Source: Cristatella mucedo
Lineage: Eukaryota > Bryozoa > Phylactolaemata > Cristatellidae
DNA: 64,000 nt
Assembly (NCBI GenBank): GCA_009760855.2
Contig: WPIO01000030.1
Coordinates: 682,001 to 746,000 of the forward strand
Direction of reading: 5' to 3'
This document shows, in pieces, positions 11,291 to 22,799 of the stretch (positions are counted from its first letter, which is position 1; each line of letters starts with the position of its first letter). A program made the translations under genes and the position numbers. The notes beneath the pieces were generated by a model. It was not told the origin of the DNA. It searched no databases and saw only the letters and a program-made list of their open reading frames with translations.

Positions 11291-14200
11291 ACGGCACTTT
11301 GTTGCAACTTAAGAATTCAAGTTCTTGGTCGCCGGCGATAAAAATTCGTAGCCCGATTATATTGCCAGCATGCTTAGACAGACTGCCGTGCGTAATGAAT
11401 ACTTTTGGTTCGATTTCAGGCCCGATGCAGGCTGTGGGGCCTTGCCCGTTTCTTGAAGCTTCTTGGAGAAAATTTGGTTGAGATTGAGAGACTTCACTGC
11501 TAGCATATTCGTGGCTGATATTTCTTCTGCCCACGAACTCTCAGCTCAGAGGATCTGTTTGGTATTGACTTTTGTCACCAAAGGGCCTTACTGTCGGTGA
11601 GGTGAGGCTGTCACCAGGGCCGCTGCAGTTTTCAGCCTGGGCTCCCTGCCCGATTAGCAGGCAGCTTACTACAGCAGTCTTGCGATTGGCTAAGGTTCGC
11701 AAAGTTGGGGGCACGAGCGGCTGCATCGCTTGGGCTTCGGCCGGCTGAAGGAACTCGACGGCAGCAAGCGCCCACCCTCTCGGTACAGCTTTCAATTACA
11801 AACCTGCGACCTATCACGTGTTAGGCAATGCGTAGATGGCGTCGTAGCTGCTGCTTAGCTGGGCTACAGCATAGTCGAGACTACATCAGTTATGACCGAC
11901 TGGAGCGCAGCATAGCCCAAGGCATGGGCGTGGCACGCTGGAGCAAGCGTTTCGCATGCCGCGCTCATTCGGCCTAGTGGCTTGGGCTTGACGACGCTCG
12001 CCTCTACCGAAGTGGCGGAGAAGGCGTAACCTGCCGCCGCTTACCAAGCGGCCTTACAGGCTCGTCTACGATCAATAGGCTGGCTGCAACGAAAAGAGCG
12101 TTTCCGGCGCCAGCGTACTCAGCTCTACCAAGGGGTCGCGAGCGCGTTGTTGCAGAACAATGCTCTCCCAACAGCACGGTAGTGAAAGCAGGCAGAACAC
12201 CGAAGCTGGCTAACAAAGACGTGTATTCTCCCCCGCGCCTACAGCGCTCCAGAACAGAGCCGCTCGCCGGCATTCCAACTGCCCCTCACTTCCTCCCAGC
12301 CACAGCTCATCCCCGTGGAGCCTGTGGACAAAGCCGGCCTGGGCTCAAGGGACATCCGCCAGAACACAGATGGGCACCGGCCCATCCCCAGACACATACT
12401 ACCGCTCTGGTTAACAGAGGACACTGCCGGTCTGCCGATACCGGCTGAGTGCCCGTAATCTAGAATGATGCCCATACGAAGAAATACAACCACTATTCCC
12501 CATGATGTTAAGATTAGCACCACAAACACTCACAAGTAACTTGAGAAATGCGGCGTAGTCGAGATATCTGGTAAAAAAATAATCATCCTAACGGCAAGGA
12601 AGTGTCAGAGGGCGCCTGGGCCCCGGCCCTGGTAAAGTTCATTTGACTTGAGGTGCTGGGGTGCGTTTTCCTGCCCTGGAACGAGGCACACGTCGGATTC
12701 GTCGCACGTATCCGACGTGTGCCGTATCCACGTATCTGACACTACATGCTTGGTTTACGATGTCTTGAGGTGGTCCCTTTGAAAGGCTGGTTAAACTCCC
12801 AAAGGTGATGCGATCCACTGGTTGAGAACCGCTGACTTAGGCAGTCCTCCGGCATAACACAGGGAGTGACTATAGAGTGAGTTCTGTTAATCACTAAAAT
12901 GAAGCAGCCGGGCCACGCCCAGTCATCTTCCTGGTCAGATATGGAAAGGTGCACCAAGTTCAGCTGAATTTAATAAAATGCCTGCATGTAACTGAGTAAG
13001 TTTGGATCGTCCAGAATCTTGACGTTTCACTGGCAGTTGCTTTTGGCAGTTCCTTTAGTAATTTGCCGTCTATATTCACCTTAATGTTGGTTATTCCCCT
13101 CACTGCAATATTAATCGCTAAACCTTTCTTGCCAGTGGCTTATGCTCCAGTTCATTGGCTGAATGTGAAGCATGCATGCAGCTCACTTTGTTTCTTACTG
13201 GGCACGAGGCTAAAAATACGTCATTAAAGTCCTTGTATTTCTATACCCCATAACTTTCCTCACACTGCCTAACGTTGTCTCTCCCGAAGAAGGGTTGTAC
13301 AGTAGTACAGACAGAGCTAAGGTGGAGCAAACTCCTTGCTGTTTATTTGCCTTTTGATATCGCAGTCCGTGGCAGTACACTTCTTGACAGCTAAAGGAAC
13401 GCCCGACCAAATGTGCATTCGTGCAAGATATGGTGTGGGCGGCTATGGTGTGTGCATCAGCTTCAGGAAATTTCTCTCCTTCTCTGCCTTCATAACAAAA
13501 AGAAGCCGTCCGCTATGCCTGGCGAGAGAGCTTACCCTAAAAACCCACACCTTTCTCATAGCATTCTCACCGTCTCTACACCTTGTGCACATTGTGCTTA
13601 CACTTGCTGTGAATGTTCATATTGCAACTATGCATGCGGGATTCTTATAAAGCATGTGTACAGTCTCAAGTGAGAAGCTTTGTTGTCTGAATGTCCTGTG
13701 CAAATGGTTTGCAGCCAATATTTTTGTAGCGTGGCAAGTTCATGCATACAGGTGCCTGGTCGAGTAGCTATTATTACGCTGCTATTGCTGCAAGAACCAA
13801 GCTATTAGGTCGTACCCAAACGTCACATCTACCCAATGCCTTGGCACCAGCCTGTCCATGTAATATGGTCTTGTGTTGAGGCCACAAAAACCAAAGTCCC
13901 GCCAAATAATAGCACTCGGTGAAGCAGACGACATAAACGTCGACATGGCGTCAACGTTTACCATAGGCCTGGCGTTCAATCGTACCCACGGTTGAGCTTA
14001 CTTGATAAACAGTGCAGTGGTGACTACAGAACTGATAATAGTGCTTTTCCTCTTGCTAAGAAATTTTGCCAAGGGGTAGCCGTTGTAGCTACACATGGCA
14101 TACTTCCGGCAAGTTGACCTTGATCAGTGACCGTTTACCAATTCTGCCAATCAAGGTAAAGGACTTTACAGGCGGCACGCTGTGTGCACCAGTCATTGCC

Positions 14201-16669
14201 TGGGCATCTTTTTTCTCTGGTCGGTTCAGTACCTCTAATTTACAACAAGAGGTTGGACAGCCATTAGTAAGTAACATTTAGCCTATCAGTAGCAACTTTC
14301 TGCTCTTGCAGTGGCCAGTGTTTGCAGGTTAGAGGTGCGCTTAGCGCAAACTCATAGCTGTCTAGCGGAGAATTGTGCGGGGGGGGGGGGAAGCGTCTTA
14401 GGTACCCAAAACGATGATGTTATTTTGAAGCTCGTACATTTGTTGTCACAGTAGCAGGATGGGCAATTGCGCGTGCCTTGGAAGGGCTACTGCGAGACAC
14501 TGGGCAGCACAAGCAGCGCCGTGTCTTTCATTTTACAGTTGCTTTCTTCAGCCTTTTCTTGAGGAACGAGCCAGAAGAACTTGTTGCGTTGTGCTTCTGG
14601 GCTGCATTGCGATTGCAAAAACGTAAGTATTCGCTCTCGACCTTAAAGATAAGGTCTTATAGGCTTGTTGCAGCTGATCCATCTTATATCTACTGTTTAC
14701 TACATCAGATTCGTGGTTGCTATGGTATGTCTTTGCTCGTGTGCCATGTAGATAGCTTAGTCGTGGAGGATTTTCTTCTAGACTCGGAGCAAGAGATGCC
14801 TTTCCTTAAGATAATTTGCAACGTTAATGTCTTGCCGCAGCCCGGGGATTTCGCTTTCTCCATGGAGAGGTTCTTGTTGCTAAACCGCATTCCGAGTAGT
14901 TTCGCCACATGCTGAATGGTGCTGTGTGAGTGAATAGTCCCACAGAGCTGCTAAAGTCGTGATGTCTGGGTAGCAGTGTTCGATCTTTCATGTTGGCCAC
15001 AGTGTGGACTCGTAAGGCTCCTGCCTGCAGTAGACTTGCTGACTCAGGTCCGTTCGAGGGAGGCAGCATTGATCTGAAGCTGCTATGCAACTCAGCAGCA
15101 ACCAGTGGCTTTTGCTCTGGTGCTGCAACTCTCCTTACACCGTCCCCATCGCTCACCTTTGTTCGTGATTGTGCATGCTGTTTACACTTTTCTTTGGTCG
15201 CGTGTTGGACGAAGTTATGGCCAACGTGGCTGGTATTAATCTTTGCTCTTAGTTCTAGCTTGTGAGAGGCTGGGCCCACTTAGAGAAAGAGGATGCACTT
15301 AGAAGGCAAGATTAAAGCTCAGTGGCTTCAACAGTGTGTAGGTAGCCTCGATTTTGCATCAGGTGAAGATTACATGGGCATGAACCGCTCATTTAAATGT
15401 AACATGTATCCTTTGTACGTTTGGCTACTAGTTGCAAGGGACTTGCATGCTGCAGCTGGCACCTTACAACAACGGAGTCCCGTGCTTTTTAATACATGGC
15501 TCTGAGCAAAGGATATCGGCAGTGAATTTCATACATTTGTTGTCAATAAATTCCACGTCCTTTAATTTTGGAAAGGGTATTGTAACTGACGGAGCATATC
15601 AGAAAACTGGCCTTGAATTCTAATGCATTAAATAGTAAAAAGGATGTCGGAGAAACTGACCACTGATTATGTCCCCTTGCTCATGTGGTGGTCAGAAAGA
15701 AAATCAGAAATACTGTTCGGGACTCCAGCCTCTTCTCGAAAGGTGCTTCCTAACGTCGCTGTGCTGTAGACACTGCTGCTTATTGTTCATCTATATGTAA
15801 ACTGAATTTATTGATTGAGAGACATTGAAATCAGCTGCTTCAATATAAGCTGTAAAATAGAATTGCTTGACCTGTGAAATTTAGTAATCTCATACTTTCA
15901 TCTGCATGGGAATGTAGTCAAGCTGCCAATAAATCAGAGGATTGTTCTAAGAAACTGACTCGGAAACTGAAGTTCAAGTATAACACTACGTAACCGGTAG
16001 ATTGGGAACATTTGCAGAGGCCAAACCTATTTGTGATTGCATAGATGACACAATTACGAGCTAGGTAACATGCTGTAAAATGATGGTGAAGTTGCTCTGA
16101 AGGATTGAGCTGGACAAAGTTACATCGAAGGTCAAGCCCCGTGATGAGGACCAATTCATATGTCGCTCGTGGTTTAAATGGAATTACCATTACAAAACCG
16201 GCTTGTGAGACGGTCACAATATTGCAGCTCTTAAAGGCTAGAGTTTCAGTGGTTTTAGAGGTTTTAGATGAGGTTGGAACGAGCAAGCATTTCAGCAACC
16301 GATATGCCAGTTCGGGCATGGGTAGCTATTGATCTTGAGTCTTTTGCACATTTAGTATATTGTACACTTATGCATATAACTGAACGAGCCTGACAAGATA
16401 CCCCGACTTGCAGATGAATTAAGTGGTGGAACAGTGACACGTGTTAGCAATTGTTCTTGTACGATATTTTATTTTTGGGTGATATCACAGTGTGACATGC
16501 AGCATGCTGACGTCTTTGATCGGATGTTTCATGTAGTGCCGGCCGGTCGTAGACTTCTCAACCACAAACAGTAGATGCCTCAGGCACGTCTTACAATTCT
16601 GAAAATTGATATCAAATGTAAGCTTATGCATTTGTGAAGGTCGTCACATTTGTTTGTAATCTTTTGTAG

Positions 16670-16731
16670 GTTGGCCATGAGCCAACCTCAATTGGGCCAG
16701 CTAATTCCCTCGAAGGAACAGAAACAGCCTG
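16670..16731 (+). CDS. Candidate first coding exon of zinc-finger gene
   Basis: Flanked by a TTTTGTAG acceptor and a consensus donor GGTAAGT. An ATG at 16677 opens a frame of 18 codons starting MSQPQLGQ and ends in phase 1, which fits the next proposed exon (18999, needing two bases). It could instead be an internal exon, because the frame is also open upstream of the ATG. Copy 3 has no counterpart; its homology breaks near here. No domain is present. Confidence 0.4.
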
Positions 16732-18998
16732 GTAAGTACTGCATGTCTTTTTCCTGCTCTCATCGCATGCCTGTCTGGGCATGATTCAATGCAATTACTA
16801 ATAAGAACATTTCAAGTGCGGACCCTGGTGTCTTGATGTGTTATCTCTGCATTGATGTTGTAGCACTATTAAAGCTGTGAAACACTTGTGTTATCTAGCC
16901 TGTCTGTCTACAAATTACGAGTTCAGTGGAATTATTTCAACCCTTGTGGCAAGTTGTAGAGCCTGTTGATAGCCCTAGTGTTCTAGCATAAGCAATGGAC
17001 AAAGCAACGTCTAATTTGACATCGAATAATCCGTGCCAATACTTTTTATCTATGCACAGATGGTTCTACATTTTCCAGATGGCATCCTGACAATGTGTGA
17101 GATTAATTACTCAAGTTGATTATTGAAACCATATTCGAGAGGTATTGAAGAGCTTGCTTCGGCACACAAACATGGTGATTCATTAGCAGGCCTATATTCT
17201 CTTCTCTTCTTCTGGCTCCCAACGTTCCAGCAAACGCAAGCTTTAGCTTTTTTTTTTAGCTGCTCGGCAGGCTTCCCAGTTGCAATTCTCATTGACCTTG
17301 GGTCTCTGTTGTCTCCTGGGCCTACATGATCCACCTCTGCCTATCAGTACCAGCTAATCGCCAGTATGTTGATGGACTACAGCTGCCTACCGGCCTGTAT
17401 CTAGGTTACACGGAACAGCTAATCAAAGGTGAAGTAGCTGACTACAGCAACTTTCTAACCTTCACCCCAGCCACAACTCTTATAGTCACGACCAAGGCAT
17501 CATACTGAGGATCAGCTAAATCTGACATCGTAGGTCTACTGTGGCAGACATGTAAATTTGGCTGCAGGCAAGTATCAATGCAAGTAACGAACATTTTCTA
17601 ATGCTTTTATTCTTTAATCCTTATGAAGTAATTTTATAAACAATATTAGGAAACCACGGGGCCTCAGCACGTGCACCCAGATCAAATACAACTACAAGTT
17701 CTCTTACTATGCTTAGTGCTGATCTGCTAAACAGCAGACTGGCATAAGTCGCAGTTGGGTAAGTATCTGATGACAAAGTTTGATGTTTTTTCTAAGACAG
17801 TCCAAACATTTTGAAATTGATTTGTCGCAGCACATGAAGCAAGTATAGGGATTGACCACTAATCATTAGCTTGCAAGTTTAGAGAATGTACAATAATAAA
17901 CTAACAAATCAATAAATATCAAAACTAAAATCGCTAATGTAACAAATCTCGGCTAGTGCAATATTATCTAGTTTAGCCAAGAGGACGGTAATTGGAACCA
18001 ATCAGGACTCGACGGTCGAGCATCATTGCTGGCCTGACTTGTCCCAAGGGCAAGGCAGAGGCCTTGAACGACCAAGCTCATAGGTGCAAGCCGCCCAGCA
18101 GCATATGTTAAACACACAGATAGAGAAATAGTTGCCCAATGGGCTCTACATTTATATGGTATATTTATATCTAATATGGTCACTGATATATGATACTTCA
18201 TAGATAGACAACTACAGTACTTTGGTTTGAGAAAATCACTCGCCATACGTCATTCAAGTTTCAGTAATAAAGGTGATTCAAAATGCATCTACAGGAGGCT
18301 AGTTACTTATATGGTCAATTAATCTATTACAGTAAAAGTGGTATTGTTGTGGTATTCTCTTTATTCTGGAGTTGAGCAAGATGTATCTAGACATCCTAGT
18401 GGTCTTATGTTTGACTTCCAAACCCCTTGAGGTCTAGAACCTATCAAAACTCATGCAAATGCTTGAATTTTTTGCCGATAATGCAGAATATACGTGATTC
18501 CTACACTTTAAGACGTACCCAATGCACTGCAAGCATTTGCCATCCCAACATTTCTAGCTACTTCAGCAAAGGAGACACATTGCTGTATATCTAGGATTTG
18601 TTGACTACCCTAACCGGCGTACTCCTCAAAATCCGAAGAAGCTTTGTGGCTTTTCCGGTTAATCCAGATTAAACTAAATTACGGCAGTCCAGCATTGAAA
18701 AAAACCGCTCAGGCATAGTATGATTTGAAGTGAAAAGATACCTAGTCAAGCTGCAAGCTTGGGCTAGCCTATGAATGACATTTTGGTTCTGCTATCGTAT
18801 AGCTTGGGTAATTTCTGCAGCCAACCACAGGCTATATATGTGAGGTCTGTTCTAATAGATTCTGTGCTCATTAAAAGGTGGAAGCTCATTCACAACGGCG
18901 GCTTGTGTCAAGTAGAGTCTGTCAATCTTCCTTTGGTCATCGGTGCTTCAAACGATTGAGATCTATCCGACAAGGTTTTCTCGGCTTCTTTTGCTCAG

Positions 18999-19199
18999 AC
19001 TCGGCTGATGCAAGGATTATAGCTCACACTGTACCACGTTATCAGGAGGCACTGCAGCTTGTAGCTGCCACCAGTAGCACTAATGCGGTTTCCGCTGGCG
19101 AGAAGCAAATACACCAAGTCGTAAGTCATTATGGCAATAAGGCAAAAGGACCTGCTGTCCAAGACAATGTTAAGATAAAGAAGACGTCTAGTCTACTTG
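18999..19199 (+). CDS. Conserved non-finger exon of zinc-finger gene, copy 1
   Basis: A 201-bp exon with acceptor TTTTGCTCAG and a weak donor GTTAGA; copy 3 has GTAAGC at the same place. It enters by completing a codon with AC and leaves in phase 1, compatible with the finger exon at 20138. The product is 66 codons plus split ends, hydrophilic, with the conserved segment GEKQIHQVVSH. The copy-3 counterpart (56099-56299) is also exactly 201 bp and stays in the same frame apart from one stop codon. That length and frame match is the best evidence it is coding. Function is not recognised. Confidence 0.55.
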
Positions 19200-19204
19200 G
19201 TTAG

Positions 19205-19444
19205 AAAGCTCTCTTTTTCTCTCTCTCTCTCTTTCTCTCTTTCATTTTATAACCATTTTTTGCCCAGGTTTGGCACAGGGGTTAAGGCACTGCCCGCAAC
19301 GACCAATTTCAAAATGATTGCTTTAAATGACTAAGGCTTGAAACTGTCGGATTATATCAAGTCCTTGTTTAGGGATTGAGTTATCTTAGGATGCTGTTTA
19401 CAAGTGAATTATTTCTCACGTGCGCACTCACGAGAACATGCACA

Positions 19445-19541
<97 letters not shown>

Positions 19542-19545
19542 GCAT
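19205..19545 (+). repeat. Intronic CT tract and (CA)n/(TA)n microsatellite
   Basis: A CT-rich tract of ~40 bases starts just after the exon donor. An almost pure (CA)n tract runs from ~19441 to 19526, followed by a short (TA)n. Copy 3 has both in the same order (56310-56400 and 56605-56720) with different lengths and purity. The peptide repeats translated from here are artefacts. Confidence 0.9.
19266..19410 (+). mobile_element. Old SINE-1 relic, copy 1
   Basis: Degraded SINE-1: CACAGGGGTTAAGG corresponds to the A-box region, GGCTTGAAACTG to the B-box region, and AGGGATTGAGTTATCTTAGG to the tail. Copy 3 holds an equally degraded counterpart at 56418-56560, so the insertion predates the duplication. 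Confidence 0.55.
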
Positions 19546-19778
19546 ACACACGTTTTCACATTTCGTTGCGTCTTGTACCTGGGTGGAGCCTCGTGACGTC
19601 AACTAGTGGCCCAGTTTGGGGTGGCATCCGAGGGATTTGATCAAAGATTGTCTGCTTCAAACCATTTATTTGCTCTGGTAAGTGGTCAATAGCTCAGGGG
19701 CTCGAGCTGCAGCTTTGGCAAGCGATTGCAAGTGCATCATTACGTTGACAGTTTGCACTTTTAAAAAGAGACATCACG

Positions 19779-19933
19779 CCCACGACCTCGGTCCCGAGGT
19801 CGTGGGTTCAATTCCTGCGGTGGACGATTCTTTATTGCCACTGCAAGCGGTGGTGATAGCCGAAAGGCTCTTCTGTCGCTATACAAAAAGAGGCTATTTA
19901 ATCAGCTAGGATTTCATATTTATTTATTTATTA
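19779..19933 (+). mobile_element. SINE-2, 5'-truncated
   Basis: Starts with a perfect inverted repeat: arms 19779-19791 (CCCACGACCTCGG) and 19794-19806, loop of two bases. A B box GGTTCAATTCC follows, then the body ACTGCAAGCGGTGGTGATAG, CTCTTCTGTCGCTATACAAA and GAGGCTATTTAATCAGCTAG, and a T-rich ATTT tail. Copy 3 lacks it at the matching position (~56915), so it inserted after the duplication. Other copies are 48786-48967 (-) and 52250-52421 (+). Confidence 0.78.
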
Positions 19934-20137
19934 TGCCATTAAACTGACCAAAGACGTCTGCTAACGTCGTTTCTGCAGTAAAAGAAGCTGTTTGATTATT
20001 GCCAAAGTGGTGGCATAGGTGCTTAGCTGTTTGCGATTGGTCACCAAAGACAGGCTGCACCTTATGTCCAGAAGAGGCAGTTCACATTACCCGTGCGTGT
20101 TGCTGCCTCGGTGTCAAAGCGCCGTGCTCCTTTGCAG

Positions 20138-20244
20138 TGAGCTACCAATGTTCTCTCTGCTCCAAACGCTGCGAACGATCGGGGTTGGTTGAAATGCACA
20201 TATATGCTGTTCACGGGAATGCTGCCGGAGCTCGCATCTTGGAG
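20138..20244 (+). CDS. C2H2 zinc-finger exon, copy 1
   Basis: A 107-bp exon with acceptor CTCCTTTGCAG and donor GAG/GTAATT. It reads VSYQCSLCSK and ends in a phase-0 junction after GARILE. The finger fits C-x2-C-x12-H-x4-H (Cys in QCSLC, His in MHIYAVHG), which in this family coordinates zinc and usually contacts DNA. Its phase joins the 201-bp exon before it and the proline/alanine-rich exon after it. The copy-3 counterpart (57126-57228) has lost one codon and carries a one-base frameshift. Confidence 0.65.
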
Positions 20245-20487
20245 GTAATTCGCTTGAATGCTTAGCTGCTCTGTCTGTTCACTCGCGGGTGAGCCGTAAT
20301 TTAAAAATGCGAGCTGGTAGCTTACTCTTAATGTTAGCATCAAGGTCGTGTCATGCTGCCTCTGCCCAAGCCAAGCGTCCGTCTCACCTACCTGCTCTGC
20401 TCAAATGCATCTGTAGCAAGCATTGAGTTGGATGCACATGCAACGATTGCTTGCTCTAATCTGTATTGCACTTCCTTTCACCTGAAG

Positions 20488-20628
20488 GTCAATTTATCAC
20501 CGGGAGCTCTTGATGGACAACGTGACCAGAAGGTGTCAGCATCTGCAGTGGTTGTGCCTTCGCCAGCAACATCTGCACCGGCACGAGCAATGGCTGCTCC
20601 TGCCTCGGCAACGACTGCTCCTGCACTG
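20488..20628 (+). CDS. Proline/alanine-rich linker exon, copy 1
   Basis: A 141-bp, 47-codon phase 0-0 exon reading VNLSPGALDGQRDQK and then an Ala/Pro/Thr/Val-rich low-complexity stretch. The acceptor is CCTGAAG and the donor CTG/GTAACG; copy 3 keeps GTAA at the same donor. A disordered linker is the simplest reading. It could extend past the donor as a terminal exon, since copy 3 stays open to a TAA and copy 1 has a TGA at the equivalent base but in a shifted frame. Confidence 0.4.
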
Positions 20629-21276
20629 GTAACGGTTGCTGCAGCATGGCTGCTGTTTCTACTGCAGCAGCTACGATGGCAGCAGCTGTTGCTGGTTCTG
20701 CCTGAGGCTTTACTGGATTGCACCAGTAGCATCTGAACCTTCAGCTTATGTTCTGGCTTTCTGTGCACTCGCACTGGATTCTCACCAGTCCACAAATTAA
20801 TTTCTAAGTTGTGAAGGCTTTACAAAACATAAGTGACTCTCTAGCAGTCTATTCAAGCTTATTTTGTCCAAGTCTAACACTTGTCAAGTATCTCTGTCAA
20901 ATATGGATATAGGCAATTTTACCAGTAAACACAGTGCACACTCGCATTGACTTTGTTACCGTGTTTATTCACTTAGTCTGGAGTTGGAGCAAGGTTTTTA
21001 GCACTTTTGGATCAGGGATCTGTCCCTGTGGCGGTAAAGTGACCACCCTACAAAGGAACTTGATACTAGAATCGGACTCGATAAAATTGATGGACAACCA
21101 GTTTGTCGTGTTTTCTTCTATATTGTAGCACCATATGCATGTGTTGTACCCTCCAACAGCATGCTACTTCCCTGGTTGGCTGCTTAATGAGCAGTGCTCG
21201 TTGGTCAGAGCAGCCAGCTCTGCATTTGCTGCTGTTCACCTGCTTCATGACCTTCATGCATGTTTAAGTATCAAGT

Positions 21277-21360
21277 TACAACTGTAACTGCTGTGGGTTT
21301 TCTTCGAAATGGAAAGCTGTGATTCATCGGCACATCAAGCGTAGACATCCAAATCAGAGG
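21277..21360 (+). CDS. C2H2 zinc finger, exon borders uncertain
   Basis: The frame YNCNCCGFSSKWKAVIHRH then IKRRHP fits C-x2-C-x12-H-x4-H exactly (Cys 21283 and 21292, His 21331 and 21346). Possible acceptors are TTTAAG (exon from 21269) or ATCAAG (from 21276). Neither gives the phase-0 entry that the exon at 20488-20628 would need, and no strong donor follows. Either an exon is missing between them or this is a decaying finger. A small possible exon, 21487-21527 (TTGTAG acceptor, GTGAGC donor), reads SSGHLRTSR and may be part of another finger. Confidence 0.45.
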
Positions 21361-22241
21361 AACCTCGGAATAAACTCATCTCAGCTAAAATGGATCGGTT
21401 CGACCTACAATATTCCTCTCATGCTAATCAATAGGCAGTCAAAACTAATCTGTTGTGTCATTTTTTCTTAATCTTGCACGTTGTAGTCCGAGCTGGTGTC
21501 TTCGGGACACCTGCGAACATCTAGACGGTGAGCCTGCAATATGCTTAGTCTGAGAAGGAAGGACAGCCTCAATTCTCAGTTCTATTGCCAGTTTATCAAA
21601 TTAAGATCGCGATAGCAGGGAATACTAGAAGTTGACAGAATACAGTCGTGAGAATATACGTGATCACCTGTGATATTTTTTGTTCGAACAACTATGCACT
21701 TGAGCACAAGCACAAGAGGATACGAATAGGCCAATGTGCAAAATTTGGCTCCTAAGCGGTTATTTATATAGTTTAAATTAATGTTAAAACAATTCTAAAA
21801 GTGTTCTGAAACACGGAGTCGAAAGGAGATGTCAGAAATCTGAACCATATGTAGACTTAGCCCCTTAGTAAGTGCGATGGAGAGCTGCTACCCTCGGCTG
21901 CTTGCTGCAACTGTGACTGGGTGAGATAGATTCAACAGACTCTTCGAGAGAACTGCCGATGGATGAAAACTAAGGGAGGTCCGAATGACGATGGCTTCTC
22001 AGCCGCCAGATTGTATGTCCTCGACCTAAAGTAGAAGAGAAACCCATGAGTGTGGTATCGCTTACAGTTGAACAGGTAGTCAATTTTAGTAAGCTCCCAG
22101 CCGCAGCAAACACGCTGAGGGCGGCATCAAGAATTATACCACACGATCAGGGATTGAGTGTGGTTCAAACGAGTAGCCATTCAGCAGTGCACACTTTCGC
22201 ATCACGGTGAACCACCAATTCCACTCGATTTCATTTTTTAG

Positions 22242-22367
22242 GCTTCGTGCAGCAGCCATCTCAAGCAGCACGTCAATGTGCACGAAATCGACTACGTGTC
22301 AGTGCCACCACCGAAAGCCGCCCGTGGCGAAGAGGTGAACGCATGCAGCAGAACATCTGTCGACCAG
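22242..22367 (+). CDS. Exon carrying second half of a C2H2 finger
   Basis: The acceptor CATTTTTTAG is followed in phase 0 by ASCSSHLKQHVNVHEID, which looks like the second half of a finger (hydrophobic L, then H-x3-H). Its Cys pair should lie in the preceding exon. This is the same split-finger layout as the last intron of the gene. A consensus donor CAG/GTGAGC at 22367/22368 ends a 42-codon exon in phase 0. If that donor is not used the frame stays open to 22634. The exon with the matching Cys pair was not found with certainty. Confidence 0.45.
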
Positions 22368-22720
22368 GTGAGCAGTTCCGGGAGCAGAAGCAACTCGGAA
22401 GAGGCGGCGTCCCGCTGCAAAGACGCTGTCAACATCTCCGAGCTCAAGCAACCCACCTGCATATCTAACCCATTCTACTCCTCTCGTCCGTGGCACCCTA
22501 GTACCCCAGCCGGCTATAACGCGACGATCCGATGTCGTCGTAAGGTCGGAAGCTGTGCAAGTGCAGCCACTGTCCGTGTGCTGCACCCATGCAGTCTCTG
22601 CAGACCTAGTACGGGAGAAGCCACAAGCACATGATTTGACTACCGAGGGCCACACAGGATGCCTCACGGGCCGGCATCGCCTTTGCAGCTGCACATTCGA
22701 CCTCGGCCACCGAGCTATAG

Positions 22721-22795
22721 TGCATGCAGATCAACTACTCGTGCGACGATGAAGGTTCGCTCGAGGAGCACTTGGTCGTGCACAATGCGGAGTAT
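22721..22795 (+). CDS. Zinc-finger-like exon with altered Cys
   Basis: After a possible acceptor GAGCTATAG the frame reads CMQINYSCDDEGSLEEH then LVVHN. Spacing from the last part (L-x2-H-x3-H) places the second metal-binding Cys where ATC (Ile, 22730-22732) stands, giving C-x2-I. It is either a degenerate finger or a misread frame. A GT follows at AAT/GTGCAT. Confidence 0.3.
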
Positions 22796-22799
22796 AATG

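Larger units (their letters stand above)
10990..21095 (+). repeat. Segmental duplication, copy 1
   Basis: Collinear with 48613-~58065 (copy 3) and in part with ~32450-39860 (copy 2). Anchors to copy 3 are 11350-11480/49160-49270, 12470-12610/49690-49830, 13390-13450/52070-52130, 14990-15270/53820-54090, 16100-16130/54975-55005, 18999-19199/56099-56299 and 20488-20628/57470-57609. Similarity stops near 21090/58062. Most of the block up to 16.6 kb holds no supported gene, and overlapping open frames on both strands there are probably incidental. A run of about 11 G lies near 14380. Confidence 0.85.

Noticed and set aside
19376-19640. Thr/His and Val/Cys repeat proteins on both strands
   Set aside because: They are translations of a (CA)n microsatellite.
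22299-22694. A 131-codon minus-strand gene
   Set aside because: It is antisense to the split-finger exon and its neighbours; GC-rich composition opens several frames.
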